Origin: Bacteroidota bacterium
GTDB lineage: Bacteria; Bacteroidota; Bacteroidia; J057; JADKCL01
Assembly (NCBI GenBank): GCA_016718825.1
Contig: JADKCL010000007.1
Location: 192,858-256,857, forward strand
Direction of reading: 5' to 3'
DNA: 64,000 nucleotides
The stretch's first letter is position 1; every line of letters begins with the position of its first letter. Shown here in pieces: positions 35,035-43,536 of the stretch. A program made the translations under genes and the position numbers. A model generated the notes under the pieces. The model was not told the origin of the DNA. It searched no databases and worked only from the letters and a program-made list of their open reading frames with translations.

Positions 35035-35190
35035 GCTAACACCCTGATAACCGAAACTTTCTTTTCTTTCCAAGTTCGCAAATGTTCCCAAGAATCACAA
35101 ATCCTTCGTTTACCAAGCCAAAATCGCTGAATAAACCTAGGTTCTGCTGAGAGATGATCCACCGACGAAGCAGGTTTACAGTTTCCCGCA
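35035..35190 (-). repeat. Cassette-region repeat, copy 2
   Basis: Matches copy 1 over about 140 bases, including GAGAATCACAAA-type core and GAGAGATGATCCACCGA. On the minus strand it ends with TTATCAGGGTGTTAGCAG just before the gene starting at 35029. The 66-residue open frame running through it (35036-35236) is not a gene. Confidence 0.75.
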
Positions 35191-35236
35191 GTCCACCCAC
35201 ATACAGCGGGTGCGGCACCACCACAGGAACATGCAT

Positions 35237-36790
35237 CTACCTCACAATAATTTGAAGATTACTCGCGCTACTAGCTGAGCGCAAAGAAACGGTATAAGTT
35301 CCCGAAGCAATGGCGGTAGGCAAAGCAAATCGATGGATTTGTGCGCCATTTTCCCGCTTATTTTCTTGGAAACAATGAACAATACGACCTTGCGCATCGA
35401 TCAAGTAGATGCTCATCAATTGGGGAGCGCTTAATTCATATTTAAGCTCAAAATCAGTTTGGACTGGATTCGGATACAAGCCTAAATCAGTGGTCAGCGA
35501 AGTCTCCAAAACACCTAGGCTCAGGTTATTGAGAAGACGAATGAGGTAAGCTGGCGAGGTGTTCAGGTCATTGGTCACAAGGCCTATGATTTTACCCGTG
35601 CTTTGAAGTTTTACGTCATAAACTATGTCATTGTTAAAGGTTCCCAAAGCCAATAAACCGCTTATACCAAAGGTATTGTCAGCAGTGCCATCACTATTGA
35701 GGCGGAAGAATGCCTTCTGGGTATCTTCAGTATTCAGATCTACATTTCCTCCGCCGAGGATAATTTTCCCATCAGTTTGCTGAATCAATTTATCTCCATA
35801 GAAAATTTGTGTTGTGAGAGAGGCCGTTGCTATCTGCGCATTGTTATTGAAAGTCGCATCCAATGTACCGTTTGCAGTTATTCTTGCGACGCGACTGAGC
35901 AACTGATTTGCGTTGTACTCCATGACATGTACGAGCAATTGCCCATCGCTTTGCAAACCTATTGCATTGAGCTCCTGTGCTTGGGGATTCGCGATCAGGT
36001 ACGGAATGGTTACATAGCCGGCGCTTCCGAAGGTGAAATCCAGTTGTCCAGTGAGAAAATACCGACTGATTGCGATATCCCCGTTGACGTCGTACCTCGC
36101 CACCAACAATCGCCCTCCCGATGTGGGGGTATAAACCATCTCGGAAGTGCCATCGTCTGCGAAAGTAACCGTGCCTGCGCTTCCAAAAGCCGTATTGATG
36201 GCCCCTGTACTTGTGTAACTTCTGATCACTTCGCCATTGTCATAGTCATACAAAACGTAGAGGTTATTGTTTGCATCCGCTACTAGGGTGCTCCCAATCG
36301 TACCGCCCGTGGGGCTGGCAGGCAAATCGAGCCGTCCATTTGTACCGAAGTTAGACACAAGTGAACCATCCGAATTGTGCATCGTCAAGAATGGATAATC
36401 GTCGAGCACCGAAATGTTTGGCGTATGTTTATGCCAGGAGACCAAGAGCTTACCATTTGGCATTTGGATCACATTGCTGTAACCAAAGGTAGAATCGTCC
36501 ACTATCACGATTCCTCCTGTACCAAAAGAGGGGTCCAATGAACCGTTGGAAGTGAGTTGATTCAGTTTTCCCTGGAAAAGAAAAGGGGAGAATTTCTCAT
36601 CGCTTGAAACAACAATTTGGTCATTGGATAAGACGACCATCGTTCTAGCTTCCACCGTATTGATTCCCGAACCTAACGGGAAGGTGTATGCCCCTGATGC
36701 GCCAAAACTGGCATCAATCGTGCCGACTTGGCCATAAGCCGCAATGCTCAAATAGAACAAAGCTGCTGCCGCTGCGAAAATTCTCTTCAT
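35237..36790 (-). CDS. T9SS-sorted delta-60-repeat beta-propeller protein
   Basis: 517 residues from the ATG at 36790, where the signal peptide starts (MKRIFAAAAALFYLSIAAYG). At least six units of the type GSLDPSFGTGGIV, GAINTAFGSAGTV, GQLDFTFGSAGYV, GTADNTFGISGLL occur about 45-70 residues apart. They mark the delta-60/DUF5122 beta-propeller repeat. The end (LGLYPNPVQTDFELKYELSA ... SGTYTVSLRSASS) is a type A T9SS sorting domain. It is probably a surface protein; binding target unknown. It is closer in composition to the core genome than the small cassette genes beside it. Confidence 0.85.
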   Translation of the reverse strand: MKRIFAAAAALFYLSIAAYGQVGTIDASFGASGAYTFPLGSGINTVEARTMVVLSNDQIVVSSDEKFSPFLFQGKLNQLTSNGSLDPSFGTGGIVIVDDSTFGYSNVIQMPNGKLLVSWHKHTPNISVLDDYPFLTMHNSDGSLVSNFGTNGRLDLPASPTGGTIGSTLVADANNNLYVLYDYDNGEVIRSYTSTGAINTAFGSAGTVTFADDGTSEMVYTPTSGGRLLVARYDVNGDIAISRYFLTGQLDFTFGSAGYVTIPYLIANPQAQELNAIGLQSDGQLLVHVMEYNANQLLSRVARITANGTLDATFNNNAQIATASLTTQIFYGDKLIQQTDGKIILGGGNVDLNTEDTQKAFFRLNSDGTADNTFGISGLLALGTFNNDIVYDVKLQSTGKIIGLVTNDLNTSPAYLIRLLNNLSLGVLETSLTTDLGLYPNPVQTDFELKYELSAPQLMSIYLIDAQGRIVHCFQENKRENGAQIHRFALPTAIASGTYTVSLRSASSASNLQIIVR

Positions 36791-36853
36791 TGTATTTTTG
36801 TAAATGAACAATTCTAATGGCCAATTTAGCTTTCTTGCAATCTCAAACGCCAT

Positions 36854-36925
36854 GATAACCGAACCTGTTTTCTTTTATTCTTCTTGAATATTTTCGAGAA
36901 AGTTACAAAACAATCGCTTATCGAT
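36854..36925 (-). repeat. Cassette-region repeat, copy 3 (diverged)
   Basis: The most diverged copy: GATAACCGAACC, then TTTTCGAGAAAGTTACAAAA in place of the usual core. It lies upstream of the T9SS propeller gene; NmrA fragment 3 follows on the other side. Confidence 0.55.
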
Positions 36926-37039
36926 CCAAATTGCTGGCATAAAGGAAGACTCACAATGGAAGTCCTTCAAGTGCGAGGCTGCTTTCAGTTTCCGCCATCC
37001 ACCCCAGGGGAATTGCAGCCTTCGAGAACACCTTGGACT

Positions 37040-37221
37040 CATTGATATTGACTTGGATCACCTACACCTTGAGCTGCTGCAGGGCGATGATTCTGGCCGG
37101 ATCGCTGCTCAGGCAGCCGAGTACGCGCACGTGGGCATCGCGGGCCATGAGCGCGCGGGCGATGTGGCCGCCGAGGTTGCCGGTGGCTGGTGGCTCCGGC
37201 GAGGTGGATTTTTCGGGACAC
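37040..37221 (-). pseudogene. NmrA-like gene fragment 3 (frameshifted 5' end)
   Basis: Reading from a GTG near 37221 gives SRKIHLAGAT, then after a frame change PATGNLGGHIARALMARDAH, VRVLGCLSSDPARIIALQQL and a stop. This corresponds to residues 1-48 of the intact gene at 31183-32094. The leader from 37266 to 37225 also matches the intact gene's leader. The stretch 36926-37039 beyond it holds nothing I can identify. Confidence 0.75.
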
Positions 37222-37265
37222 GGATGGGGAGCCGCTGTGGCGGGGGGATTGTTTTGGTGGATGGT

Positions 37266-37399
37266 GTTCAACGTTTTGTAGCTAAGAAACGCGGGGCTTC
37301 TACGAGTTCTTTCCTGTCCGCTCATTCACAAGCTTGGTAGGAGTGAAGTACTTTGCTGAAACCACTTTCCGCCGCATGTTTTCTTCGATGCTGTTAGGT
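37266..37399 (-). other. attC-like site E
   Basis: Both outer heptamers fit the integron consensus: ACCTAAC (RYYYAAC) at 37399-37393, immediately after the stop of the gene ending at 37399, and GTTGAAC (GTTRRRY) at 37272-37266. The adjoining 20-25 bases on each side pair imperfectly (about 13 of 20). At 134 bases its size is like the longer chromosomal attC sites. NmrA fragment 3 follows. Confidence 0.5.
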
Positions 37400-38625
37400 T
37401 AATTATTTATTATCAATTTCTTGGTGATGCTACATGATTGTTTGTCTGTAATTCTAATCAAATAGACTCCTGCTGTACCTATTGTAAGTTCGAATTCGGT
37501 GTTGAATTTTTTGTCAATAAATTTTCTGCCGGCAATGTCCAATACTTCAATTTTGTAATCACCTGGCTTGTCAGCGATTACAACAACAGGCGAATTTTCA
37601 AAAATGGGATTGGGATAGATATTAATGTTAAAGGAATTCTCCTTGGCCAAGTCTTGAGTGCTTAATGACGATAAATCTGCTTTAAGTATTATTCCATTTG
37701 TCCCAGTTATAAATAAATGGTTTTCAACTTTCTTCACTGATAGAAACTCGGAAGTATAAGTTGTGGTGTAGGTTGTCCATGTAGCACCGCCATCAGTTGT
37801 TTCCATTAATATTCCAATTGTGTCTGGATAATTGTATTTGGCACCTACAGCAAAACCATGTGCTGATGATTCAAATGACATATCAAAAATTCCAATGCCA
37901 GTGCCAATTGAGTTTGTAGTCCAAGAATTCCCACCGTCAATTGATTTTGAGAAAAACGATTCCCAGCCATTCCAGAAATAAGAACTCATATAAATGGTGT
38001 CCGGTGAAATAGGAACGATTGAGCTTGAATGAGATATGTTGAAATAAGTTGTATGCCAAATATTTCCGTAATCTTCTGAAATGCCGGAATATTCGAATCC
38101 ACTTATGGCGTAAGAACTGTCCGTCAAGCCTACACAATTCCATATGGTTGTAATGTTATTTGCATTTGAGATTGTCCAGTTAATGCCGTCTTGTGATTTA
38201 AATATGTTACCGAAATTGCCAACGGCAAGTAAGCTTCCATTTTCATTTGCCGTCAGATCATGAATCGGTGTTCCGATCGTGTCGTAGAGAATAGTCCAGT
38301 TCATTCCACCATCTGATGTGTGAATAATTTCATATTGGTAATATGGATTGTGATACCCTGAAATTAGATATAGGTTAGAGGTGTCCAAAACGTTTAATCC
38401 ATAATTGTAGGGTAAATTCAGTGGGATGTTTAACTGGGTGATACTGTTACCCAAATCAACAGATGAACTCAAATAATTGTGTCCAAGAAAGAACAATTTC
38501 CCACTGCTATAACCTATTGAATTAATGTCCGACGTTGTTCCACTAGGAATTTGAACAAACTGCGAAAACCCCATCGCTGATAGAAGCAGGAGCATGATTA
38601 ATGTTGTTATTGTCTTTTTCATCAT
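37399..38625 (-). CDS. T9SS-sorted BNR/photosystem-stability-type beta-propeller protein
   Basis: 408 residues with a signal peptide ending AMGFSQ. Repeats such as TSDGGMNWTILYDT, SQDGINWTISN, SIDGGNSWTTNSI and TTDGGATWTTYTT are the Asp-box (S/T-x-DGG-x-W) units of BNR/YCF48-like propellers, probably forming six or seven blades. The last 75 residues (FNINIYPNPIFENSPVVVIA ... TAGVYLIRITDKQ ... KLIIN) form a T9SS sorting domain. Secreted or surface-bound. AT-rich (many AAT/TTA codons) compared with the T9SS genes at 8.6 and 12.8 kb, suggesting transfer. Its stop abuts attC-like site E. Confidence 0.85.
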   Translation of the reverse strand: MMKKTITTLIMLLLLSAMGFSQFVQIPSGTTSDINSIGYSSGKLFFLGHNYLSSSVDLGNSITQLNIPLNLPYNYGLNVLDTSNLYLISGYHNPYYQYEIIHTSDGGMNWTILYDTIGTPIHDLTANENGSLLAVGNFGNIFKSQDGINWTISNANNITTIWNCVGLTDSSYAISGFEYSGISEDYGNIWHTTYFNISHSSSIVPISPDTIYMSSYFWNGWESFFSKSIDGGNSWTTNSIGTGIGIFDMSFESSAHGFAVGAKYNYPDTIGILMETTDGGATWTTYTTTYTSEFLSVKKVENHLFITGTNGIILKADLSSLSTQDLAKENSFNINIYPNPIFENSPVVVIADKPGDYKIEVLDIAGRKFIDKKFNTEFELTIGTAGVYLIRITDKQSCSITKKLIINN

Positions 38626-38639
38626 TAAGCCTAATGCCC

Positions 38640-38712
38640 AGTTAAATGAAGCCTTCTTTGCTTGTCAAGATCGCAAATCTTCGTGAGAATCACAAAACTT
38701 TCGTTTCTCTAG
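38640..38712 (-). repeat. Cassette-region repeat, copy 4
   Basis: The core GAGAATCACAAAACTTTCG is exact relative to copy 1, with CAAGATCGCAAATCTTCGT before it. It lies 15 bases upstream of the T9SS gene starting at 38625. The remainder of the spacer (38713-38968) contains no supported gene. Confidence 0.7.
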
Positions 38713-38968
38713 CCCGATTGGCAATGTGCGCCAATGTTTTCGACCGAGATCATCCACTTGTGAGCCCGATTTCCAGCATGGAGCGATACACAACATTGGC
38801 TTGGAGTTGGCTTGGATACCCCAGCCGTCTTCTTTCTCCCGTTACCGAGAGCATCCTGCACGTAAGCAATGCAAGTGTTGACTTCCGGAAAATGGTCTCG
38901 TCGGTAGGCACGCAGACCGACCTGCCTACCATAAAGTACTCTACAATGCATCCTTCGACCTCGAATGC

Positions 38969-39673
38969 CTAATTCCCTCTGTAAATGCTATTATCCGTGC
39001 CGATGACAAAAGGAACTGCGCCATAAACCGCGATATCCTTGCCTTTTCCACCTCCCGGGTATTGGACCCAAGCATTGTTGGAGAAGGAATAAATTCCTCC
39101 GTCCATTCCAATTACCCAAGGTTTGTTGTCACCACAGTAGATGGCAAGTCCATAGCCACCCCCTCTTAATTGTTCCCAATTGCTTCCATTGCCGCGATAG
39201 ATGGCATTGTCCATGCCGATCACGTAGGGTGTACCATTCGCAACAGCAATATCTTTCCCTTTTCCACCACCGGGGTATTGTGTCCATCCACTTCCATTGA
39301 ATGAATAGATCCCATCATCCATTCCAATTACCCACACGGTACCATTGTCGCAGTAAATTCTTTTCCCGGCTCCGTTTCCAGGCAATCTTTCCCAAGCGGA
39401 TCCCGTTCCTTTGTAAATGGCATCATCCATGCCGATGACATAAGGGACGCCATTGCAGACTGCAATATCCTTCCCTTTTCCATTACCAGGATATTGTATC
39501 CAACTGCCGGCATTGAATGAATAAATGCCATCATCCATGCCAAGCACCCAGACTCTACCATTGTCAACGCAGATTTTCTTACCGGCTCCACCGCCGGGAA
39601 GTACTGACCATTGTGCGCTTGCAGTTAAACTGAAAAAAAAGACTGCTACAAAAAACACCATCCATTTTTTCAT
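38969..39673 (-). CDS. Secreted tectonin-type six-repeat beta-propeller
   Basis: 234 residues from the ATG at 39673, where a signal peptide begins (MKKWMVFFVAVFFFSLTASA). The mature protein is only six repeats of about 36 residues, each starting with Trp and of two alternating kinds. One kind is WxxLPGxGAGKxI then VWVxGMDDGIYSF; the other is WxQYPGxGKGKDIAV then PYVIGMDxAIY. This is the tectonin/tachylectin-like propeller, a lectin-like ligand-binding fold, with six blades and no other domain. The near identity between repeats suggests recent internal duplication. No T9SS domain is present. Confidence 0.85.
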   Translation of the reverse strand: MKKWMVFFVAVFFFSLTASAQWSVLPGGGAGKKICVDNGRVWVLGMDDGIYSFNAGSWIQYPGNGKGKDIAVCNGVPYVIGMDDAIYKGTGSAWERLPGNGAGKRIYCDNGTVWVIGMDDGIYSFNGSGWTQYPGGGKGKDIAVANGTPYVIGMDNAIYRGNGSNWEQLRGGGYGLAIYCGDNKPWVIGMDGGIYSFSNNAWVQYPGGGKGKDIAVYGAVPFVIGTDNSIYRGN

Positions 39674-39961
39674 AAGGCAATCAAGTTGAAAATTCATCCT
39701 ACATAAATCGATTTTCAGGTACACGGTGATGATGGGTCGTTACCACAACCATTTTCAGACCATGAATTTCTGTGGGATAAAACCATCCAAGTGAAATGAA
39801 GAACGATAAAATCTGTCTACAACGCATATTGATGTAAAGCAAACAGATCTTAGTTGCTGAATCAAAATTATTTCCAACAGCCCGCGACGCGAATGACAAT
39901 TGTCATCCTTGGTTTGGATTTTGATCAGCGAAGCGCTTTGTGTTGGACTGCCAAGGATGGG

Positions 39962-40315
39962 ATAGCCGGCAAGGGATTCGGCAACGGCAAAGCCGGCGAA
40001 AAGTAAATTCTCGGCGGAGAAAATGCCTCCATGGACGAATTTTTGGATACGATTTTTGTGATCACAAGGAAAAAAGCAAGGCGAATTCCGCTTCCATTGT
40101 GGGGGCTGCGTTTGTCTGAAAGAATAATGGCGGTTGTGGCAAAGGCCAATGGCAAACAACCCTTGCTGACGCGGAAATTGCTCGAGAAATCCAAATATTC
40201 GTGGCCGGTTTCCATTGAAAAGGCCAAACGTGAGCTGGGTTATGCACCGCATTCGTTGGAACAAGGCGTGCGCAAAAGCATTGAATGGCTGCGGGAAAAT
40301 GGGCATTTAGGCTGA
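39962..40315 (+). pseudogene. C-terminal remnant of an extended-SDR epimerase/dehydratase
   Basis: The frame reads GNGKAGEK, a TAA at 40004-40006 where the family has Tyr, then ILGGENASMDEFLDTIFVIT and onward to SIEKAKRELGYAPHSLEQGV and the stop at 40315. This is the typical last third of NAD-dependent epimerase/dehydratase (sugar- or flavonol-reductase-like) proteins. The N-terminal Rossmann part is missing. It is the only plus-strand coding remnant in the cassette region. Confidence 0.75.
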
Positions 40316-40341
40316 TGTGTCAACCGACCTTTCCCCTAGTG

Positions 40342-40974
40342 TCATGCGGGTTTTCTACATACAATGTACCAAAATTTTTGCTGTGGCTTGTTGCCCGGAT
40401 TTTCCTTGGGTTCGTCCGTTTCTTCTGCCTCGATGAGACCATAATTTCCAAATTCTGATTGGATGGATTCGGAATCGTAAAAGAACAAAGTCACGCCGGG
40501 CCAAGTTTGGAATCGATCTTTGCTGAGGGCTGTCCCTTGCCCATATCTGAAATCCAATTTTGAAATCGAGACAAAAACCATGTAGCCATTGGTGTTGAGC
40601 TGATTGTAGCAATCTTGGATGAGTTTTGCACGTTCATTTTCGTCGAGTAAATGCAGCAAGGAATAGCAGTATATGCCATCGTACATTTCTTGGTCAAAAG
40701 GCATTTCACCAACCGAACCGAGGTGGATTTGTAGGCCTTCTCCAAACTGCTTTTTGGCCAATTCAATTGCAGTTGCTGAAATCTCAATCCCTGTGACCAT
40801 GAATCCATTGTCGATAAAGGGTTTGGCATTTCTGCCGTAGCCAAACCCGGGAATGAGTACGCTGCGGAATCCACTTTTTTGAAAGCGTTCCATGGCAAGG
40901 TTGGCAGATTCGGCAGGTTCCCAGCCCCACATTTCCTGCTTGTCCTTAAAAATTGATTCCCAGAATTCAGACAT
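40342..40974 (-). CDS. Class I SAM-dependent methyltransferase
   Basis: 210 residues from the ATG at 40974. SVLIPGFGYGRNAKPFIDNG is motif I (glycine-rich SAM-binding loop), VTGIEISATAIELAKKQFGE holds the acidic residue for the ribose, and MYDGIYCYSLLHLLDENERA is the motif IV region. Small methyltransferases of this thiopurine/tellurite-like type act on diverse small substrates. The substrate is unknown. No operon partner. Confidence 0.85.
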   Translation of the reverse strand: MSEFWESIFKDKQEMWGWEPAESANLAMERFQKSGFRSVLIPGFGYGRNAKPFIDNGFMVTGIEISATAIELAKKQFGEGLQIHLGSVGEMPFDQEMYDGIYCYSLLHLLDENERAKLIQDCYNQLNTNGYMVFVSISKLDFRYGQGTALSKDRFQTWPGVTLFFYDSESIQSEFGNYGLIEAEETDEPKENPGNKPQQKFWYIVCRKPA

Positions 40975-41214
40975 GATGATGCAAATGTACTGCGAAAAAG
41001 CTTCCAATATTCATCATTGCGGACTTTGAGAACCATTGCGTTCTTTGCGTTTTCCTATGCCTGCTGAAACGCAAAGCGCGCGGAGGGTTGCTTGAATTCC
41101 GCAGCCCTCTTGTTGCCCGCATAGCCGAGCGCATCCTGTTTTTACCCCAAGTAAGTCTGAAAAGAGCTCTTGCATTCCTGTCTCTCTGTCCTTCAAATTC
41201 CTCCTTTAGCAATT

Positions 41215-41973
41215 CTACTTTTGATAAAAATAGATCGCATACACGCCCCCTTTAAACCATTTCCCGGGCGTAAAATACATCCTTGAATCCCAATACTGGA
41301 ATGAATAATCTCGTTTGATCCCGTCGGTACGCATCATAAATATTCTCTTGTGATCCAGCGCAGAGATCATCTGCTTGCGGGTCAATTCGATGGAATCGGG
41401 TAGGGCGTGCGGGAATCTCAGCTCAAAATGTGTCCCATAATCATAATCCTCCTCGCGTACCAACATCCATGTACCGGCTAATTCTGGATAATTCACCCCA
41501 TATTTTTTCATTACGCTGAGAATGCTGTCGTTGAATTGGGTGGGTAAATACCTTTCCTTGAAAAAGCCTTCACCCGGGATTGGCGTGTACACAATCAGCG
41601 TATCCTGCACGCGCTCAACAGGATAGGCTTCGAATTCGTCCTTCAATCGTACGTGCACATAGCCACCGTCAAGCAAGTAGTGAACCGGTGCTTTTGCCTC
41701 GATGGGATAGTGAACCCGGTAGAACGCGTCGTTCTCAAAAACAAGATCAAACTCGGTATAGGAGTCCCAAGGACTGTCCAGGCTTGGTGCATTTGCGTCC
41801 GGTTCGGGAGCCTGAAGGTTCAAAAAGGGGACCTCCTTCACAATTTTGGTATCATACAAACTCCAATGCCCTTCCAATTCAGGCTCGGTCAAATTTGCAT
41901 CAGCTTTTTGGTCATCGACAAAACCGCTGCCAAGGCAGAGTAGCGTGATCAGCAGGATATTGAGGATATTCAT
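41215..41973 (-). CDS. Secreted hypothetical protein
   Basis: 252 residues from the ATG at 41973, which opens a signal peptide (MNILNILLITLLCLGSGFVD). The upstream frame to 42087 crosses repeat copy 5. The domain is beta-rich: LEGHWSLYDTKIVKEVPFLN, YTEFDLVFENDAFYRVHYPI, PELAGTWMLVREEDYDYGTH suggest two lipocalin-like halves each starting with a GxW motif. This is an inference. No family named. Confidence 0.65.
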   Translation of the reverse strand: MNILNILLITLLCLGSGFVDDQKADANLTEPELEGHWSLYDTKIVKEVPFLNLQAPEPDANAPSLDSPWDSYTEFDLVFENDAFYRVHYPIEAKAPVHYLLDGGYVHVRLKDEFEAYPVERVQDTLIVYTPIPGEGFFKERYLPTQFNDSILSVMKKYGVNYPELAGTWMLVREEDYDYGTHFELRFPHALPDSIELTRKQMISALDHKRIFMMRTDGIKRDYSFQYWDSRMYFTPGKWFKGGVYAIYFYQK

Positions 41974-41991
41974 TTTAATTGTGGCAATTAG

Positions 41992-42062
41992 ACAAATGAA
42001 CGAAGCTTTCTTTTCACAACAAGTTCGTAAACATTCACAAGAGTTACAAGAGTTTTGAATGC
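41992..42062 (-). repeat. Cassette-region repeat, copy 5
   Basis: AACGAAGCTTTCTTTTC, CAAGTTCGTAAACATTC and AAGAGTTACAAGAG correspond to the shared core. It lies 19 bases upstream of the gene starting at 41973. The rest of the spacer to 42226 is unremarkable. Confidence 0.65.
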
Positions 42063-42226
42063 CGAGTCCAGCAGATGGATGGTTCAACGAAGGGCTTTTC
42101 GGTACCCTAATTCGCGCTGAAATCTATGGCGTCATTCGATGCTGAAAAACGATTGTCAGCAAGGACGCATTGGTTTCTCAACGTGCTACGCTCCATTCAA
42201 ATCAGTTGATTCAAACAATGAAGATG

Positions 42227-42631
42227 TCAATAATCGTATGAATTGGGAGGAATTTCTTCTTGAAAGCGTCTATAGAAAACGTCGGAGACTTTGGGTTTAA
42301 TCCTATGTGACGGATGTGAATAGTCGGTCTCTGTGGGGAGTAATTCCGGGTTTTTCATCACGCTGGAATAGAATTGTTTTCCTTTTCCGACGACTTCCCT
42401 CCAAAGGTCATCCCGGGAATCCTCTGAGTAAGATGGGTTTGTAAACTTGAGGAACTTCTCTTGCCCCAATTCGCTTTCAAGTGACTCATAATGCCAATAG
42501 AACCAAATGAGTGCTTTTCGATCAAATGCCTCTATTCTTTTCATAAAAGCTGCTTCATCGGTCAAAGCCAATTCGATCATTAGCCAAAACAGATTTTCAT
42601 CGACATCTTTTTTCCACTCCTCGCTGTACAT
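42227..42631 (-). CDS. Hypothetical protein, DUF4240-like
   Basis: 134 residues. DENLFWLMIELALTDEAAFM, then FDRKALIWFYWHYESLESEL, is the FW-x-x-I...LxxxxLxxF pattern of DUF4240, a small helical family common in actinobacteria and Bacteroidota and of unknown role. No signal peptide. The assignment is by pattern only. Confidence 0.6.
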   Translation of the reverse strand: MYSEEWKKDVDENLFWLMIELALTDEAAFMKRIEAFDRKALIWFYWHYESLESELGQEKFLKFTNPSYSEDSRDDLWREVVGKGKQFYSSVMKNPELLPTETDYSHPSHRIKPKVSDVFYRRFQEEIPPNSYDY

Positions 42632-42671
42632 CTTTTCAATTGGTATTAAGTCATCACGAATTGAGCATTAA

Positions 42672-43331
42672 TTAAAGTTCGTCAATAGAATTGAGTAATT
42701 CGATCTCCATTGGCTTCAGTTTTTTCAAATTCCTGGATTCAAGAACGATCCTTAGAATTTCAGCCCTGAATTTCGAATGGTCCGCGGCGATTCCTTTCAA
42801 ATGAGCTACGTTCGATTTAAGTTCATTTGCCCACGGGACGTCATGATCAACCAAAAGCAAGGCATCAAAATGTTTGTATAGGCCATCTGTGTCATGGGTA
42901 AGCCCACAAATGACCCCCTTGTGATAGGTGCCCCACTAAGGAATCACTGGTAAATTCATGGGCAAGAATAAAACTTTTGCTGCATGAATGTCCTTCAGCT
43001 GTTGGCGATAAGAGAATGCTTTATCTAAAGCCAAACGAATCATGTCTTCAATTTTCGAGGTGAATTGTTTGGCCGTTTCGAATTTCTCAAAACCAGCTAC
43101 GCGATAGCCAATATCGAAGGAAGTATATGCTTGTGCATACCAATGAAAGTTCACGCCAACATTCAGAAAGGCACCATGTTCCCACTTGTGTGGTTGAAAT
43201 TCGATCACCGTCGTGTAGAGTCCTTGGTCGTCATACCATGTGCGTGATTTCCCCTTTTGTTCCAATCCATATGGCTGAAAAATTTGTTTGGCAAGTTTAT
43301 CGATGATCTTCGAATGTTCTTGTTGGCTCAT
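42672..43331 (-). pseudogene. DUF4304-like protein interrupted by an in-frame TAG
   Basis: The first part (43331-42936, 131 residues) reads GLEQKGKSRTWYDDQGLYTT then VIEFQPHKWEHGAFLNVGVN, the start of DUF4304-type proteins. It ends at TAG (42936-42938). The same frame continues at once with WGTYHKGVICGLTHDTDGLY, FDALLLVDHDVPWANELKSN and on to the stop at 42672. The second part has no ATG of its own; the first possible start is a TTG at 42860. Both parts together match the length and order expected of one protein of about 219 residues. Either a recent nonsense mutation or a base-call error explains the stop. Confidence 0.6.
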
Positions 43332-43365
43332 AGCATTTCACTTAATTCTTGTCGGATTTTTGGAG

Positions 43366-43447
43366 CAAACACCCAGATAAACAAAGCTTTCCATTTCTGG
43401 TAAAGCTCGCGAATATTCCGAAGAGTTACAAAAGTTTCGTTTGCCTG
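43366..43447 (-). repeat. Cassette-region repeat, copy 6
   Basis: AGATAAACAAAGCTTTCCAT, then CGCGAATATTCCGAAGAGTT, then ACAAAAGTTTCGTTTGCC. It lies 35 bases upstream of the gene starting at 43331 and ends (minus strand) in TATCTGGGTGTTTGCTCC. Confidence 0.7.
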
Positions 43448-43536
43448 AGTGTTGGATTTCGGACCTCCCCTCGAATGAAACGACACGCGTGTAGGTGGTT
43501 TCCTGCTTTCGTTCACTTCCTTGAACCCTTGCAAAT

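Noticed and set aside
35036..35236. 66-codon minus-strand frame between the T9SS propeller and the gene at 34421
   Set aside because: It lies wholly inside repeat copy 2; parts of the same sequence occur at six other places in different frames, so it is not a gene.
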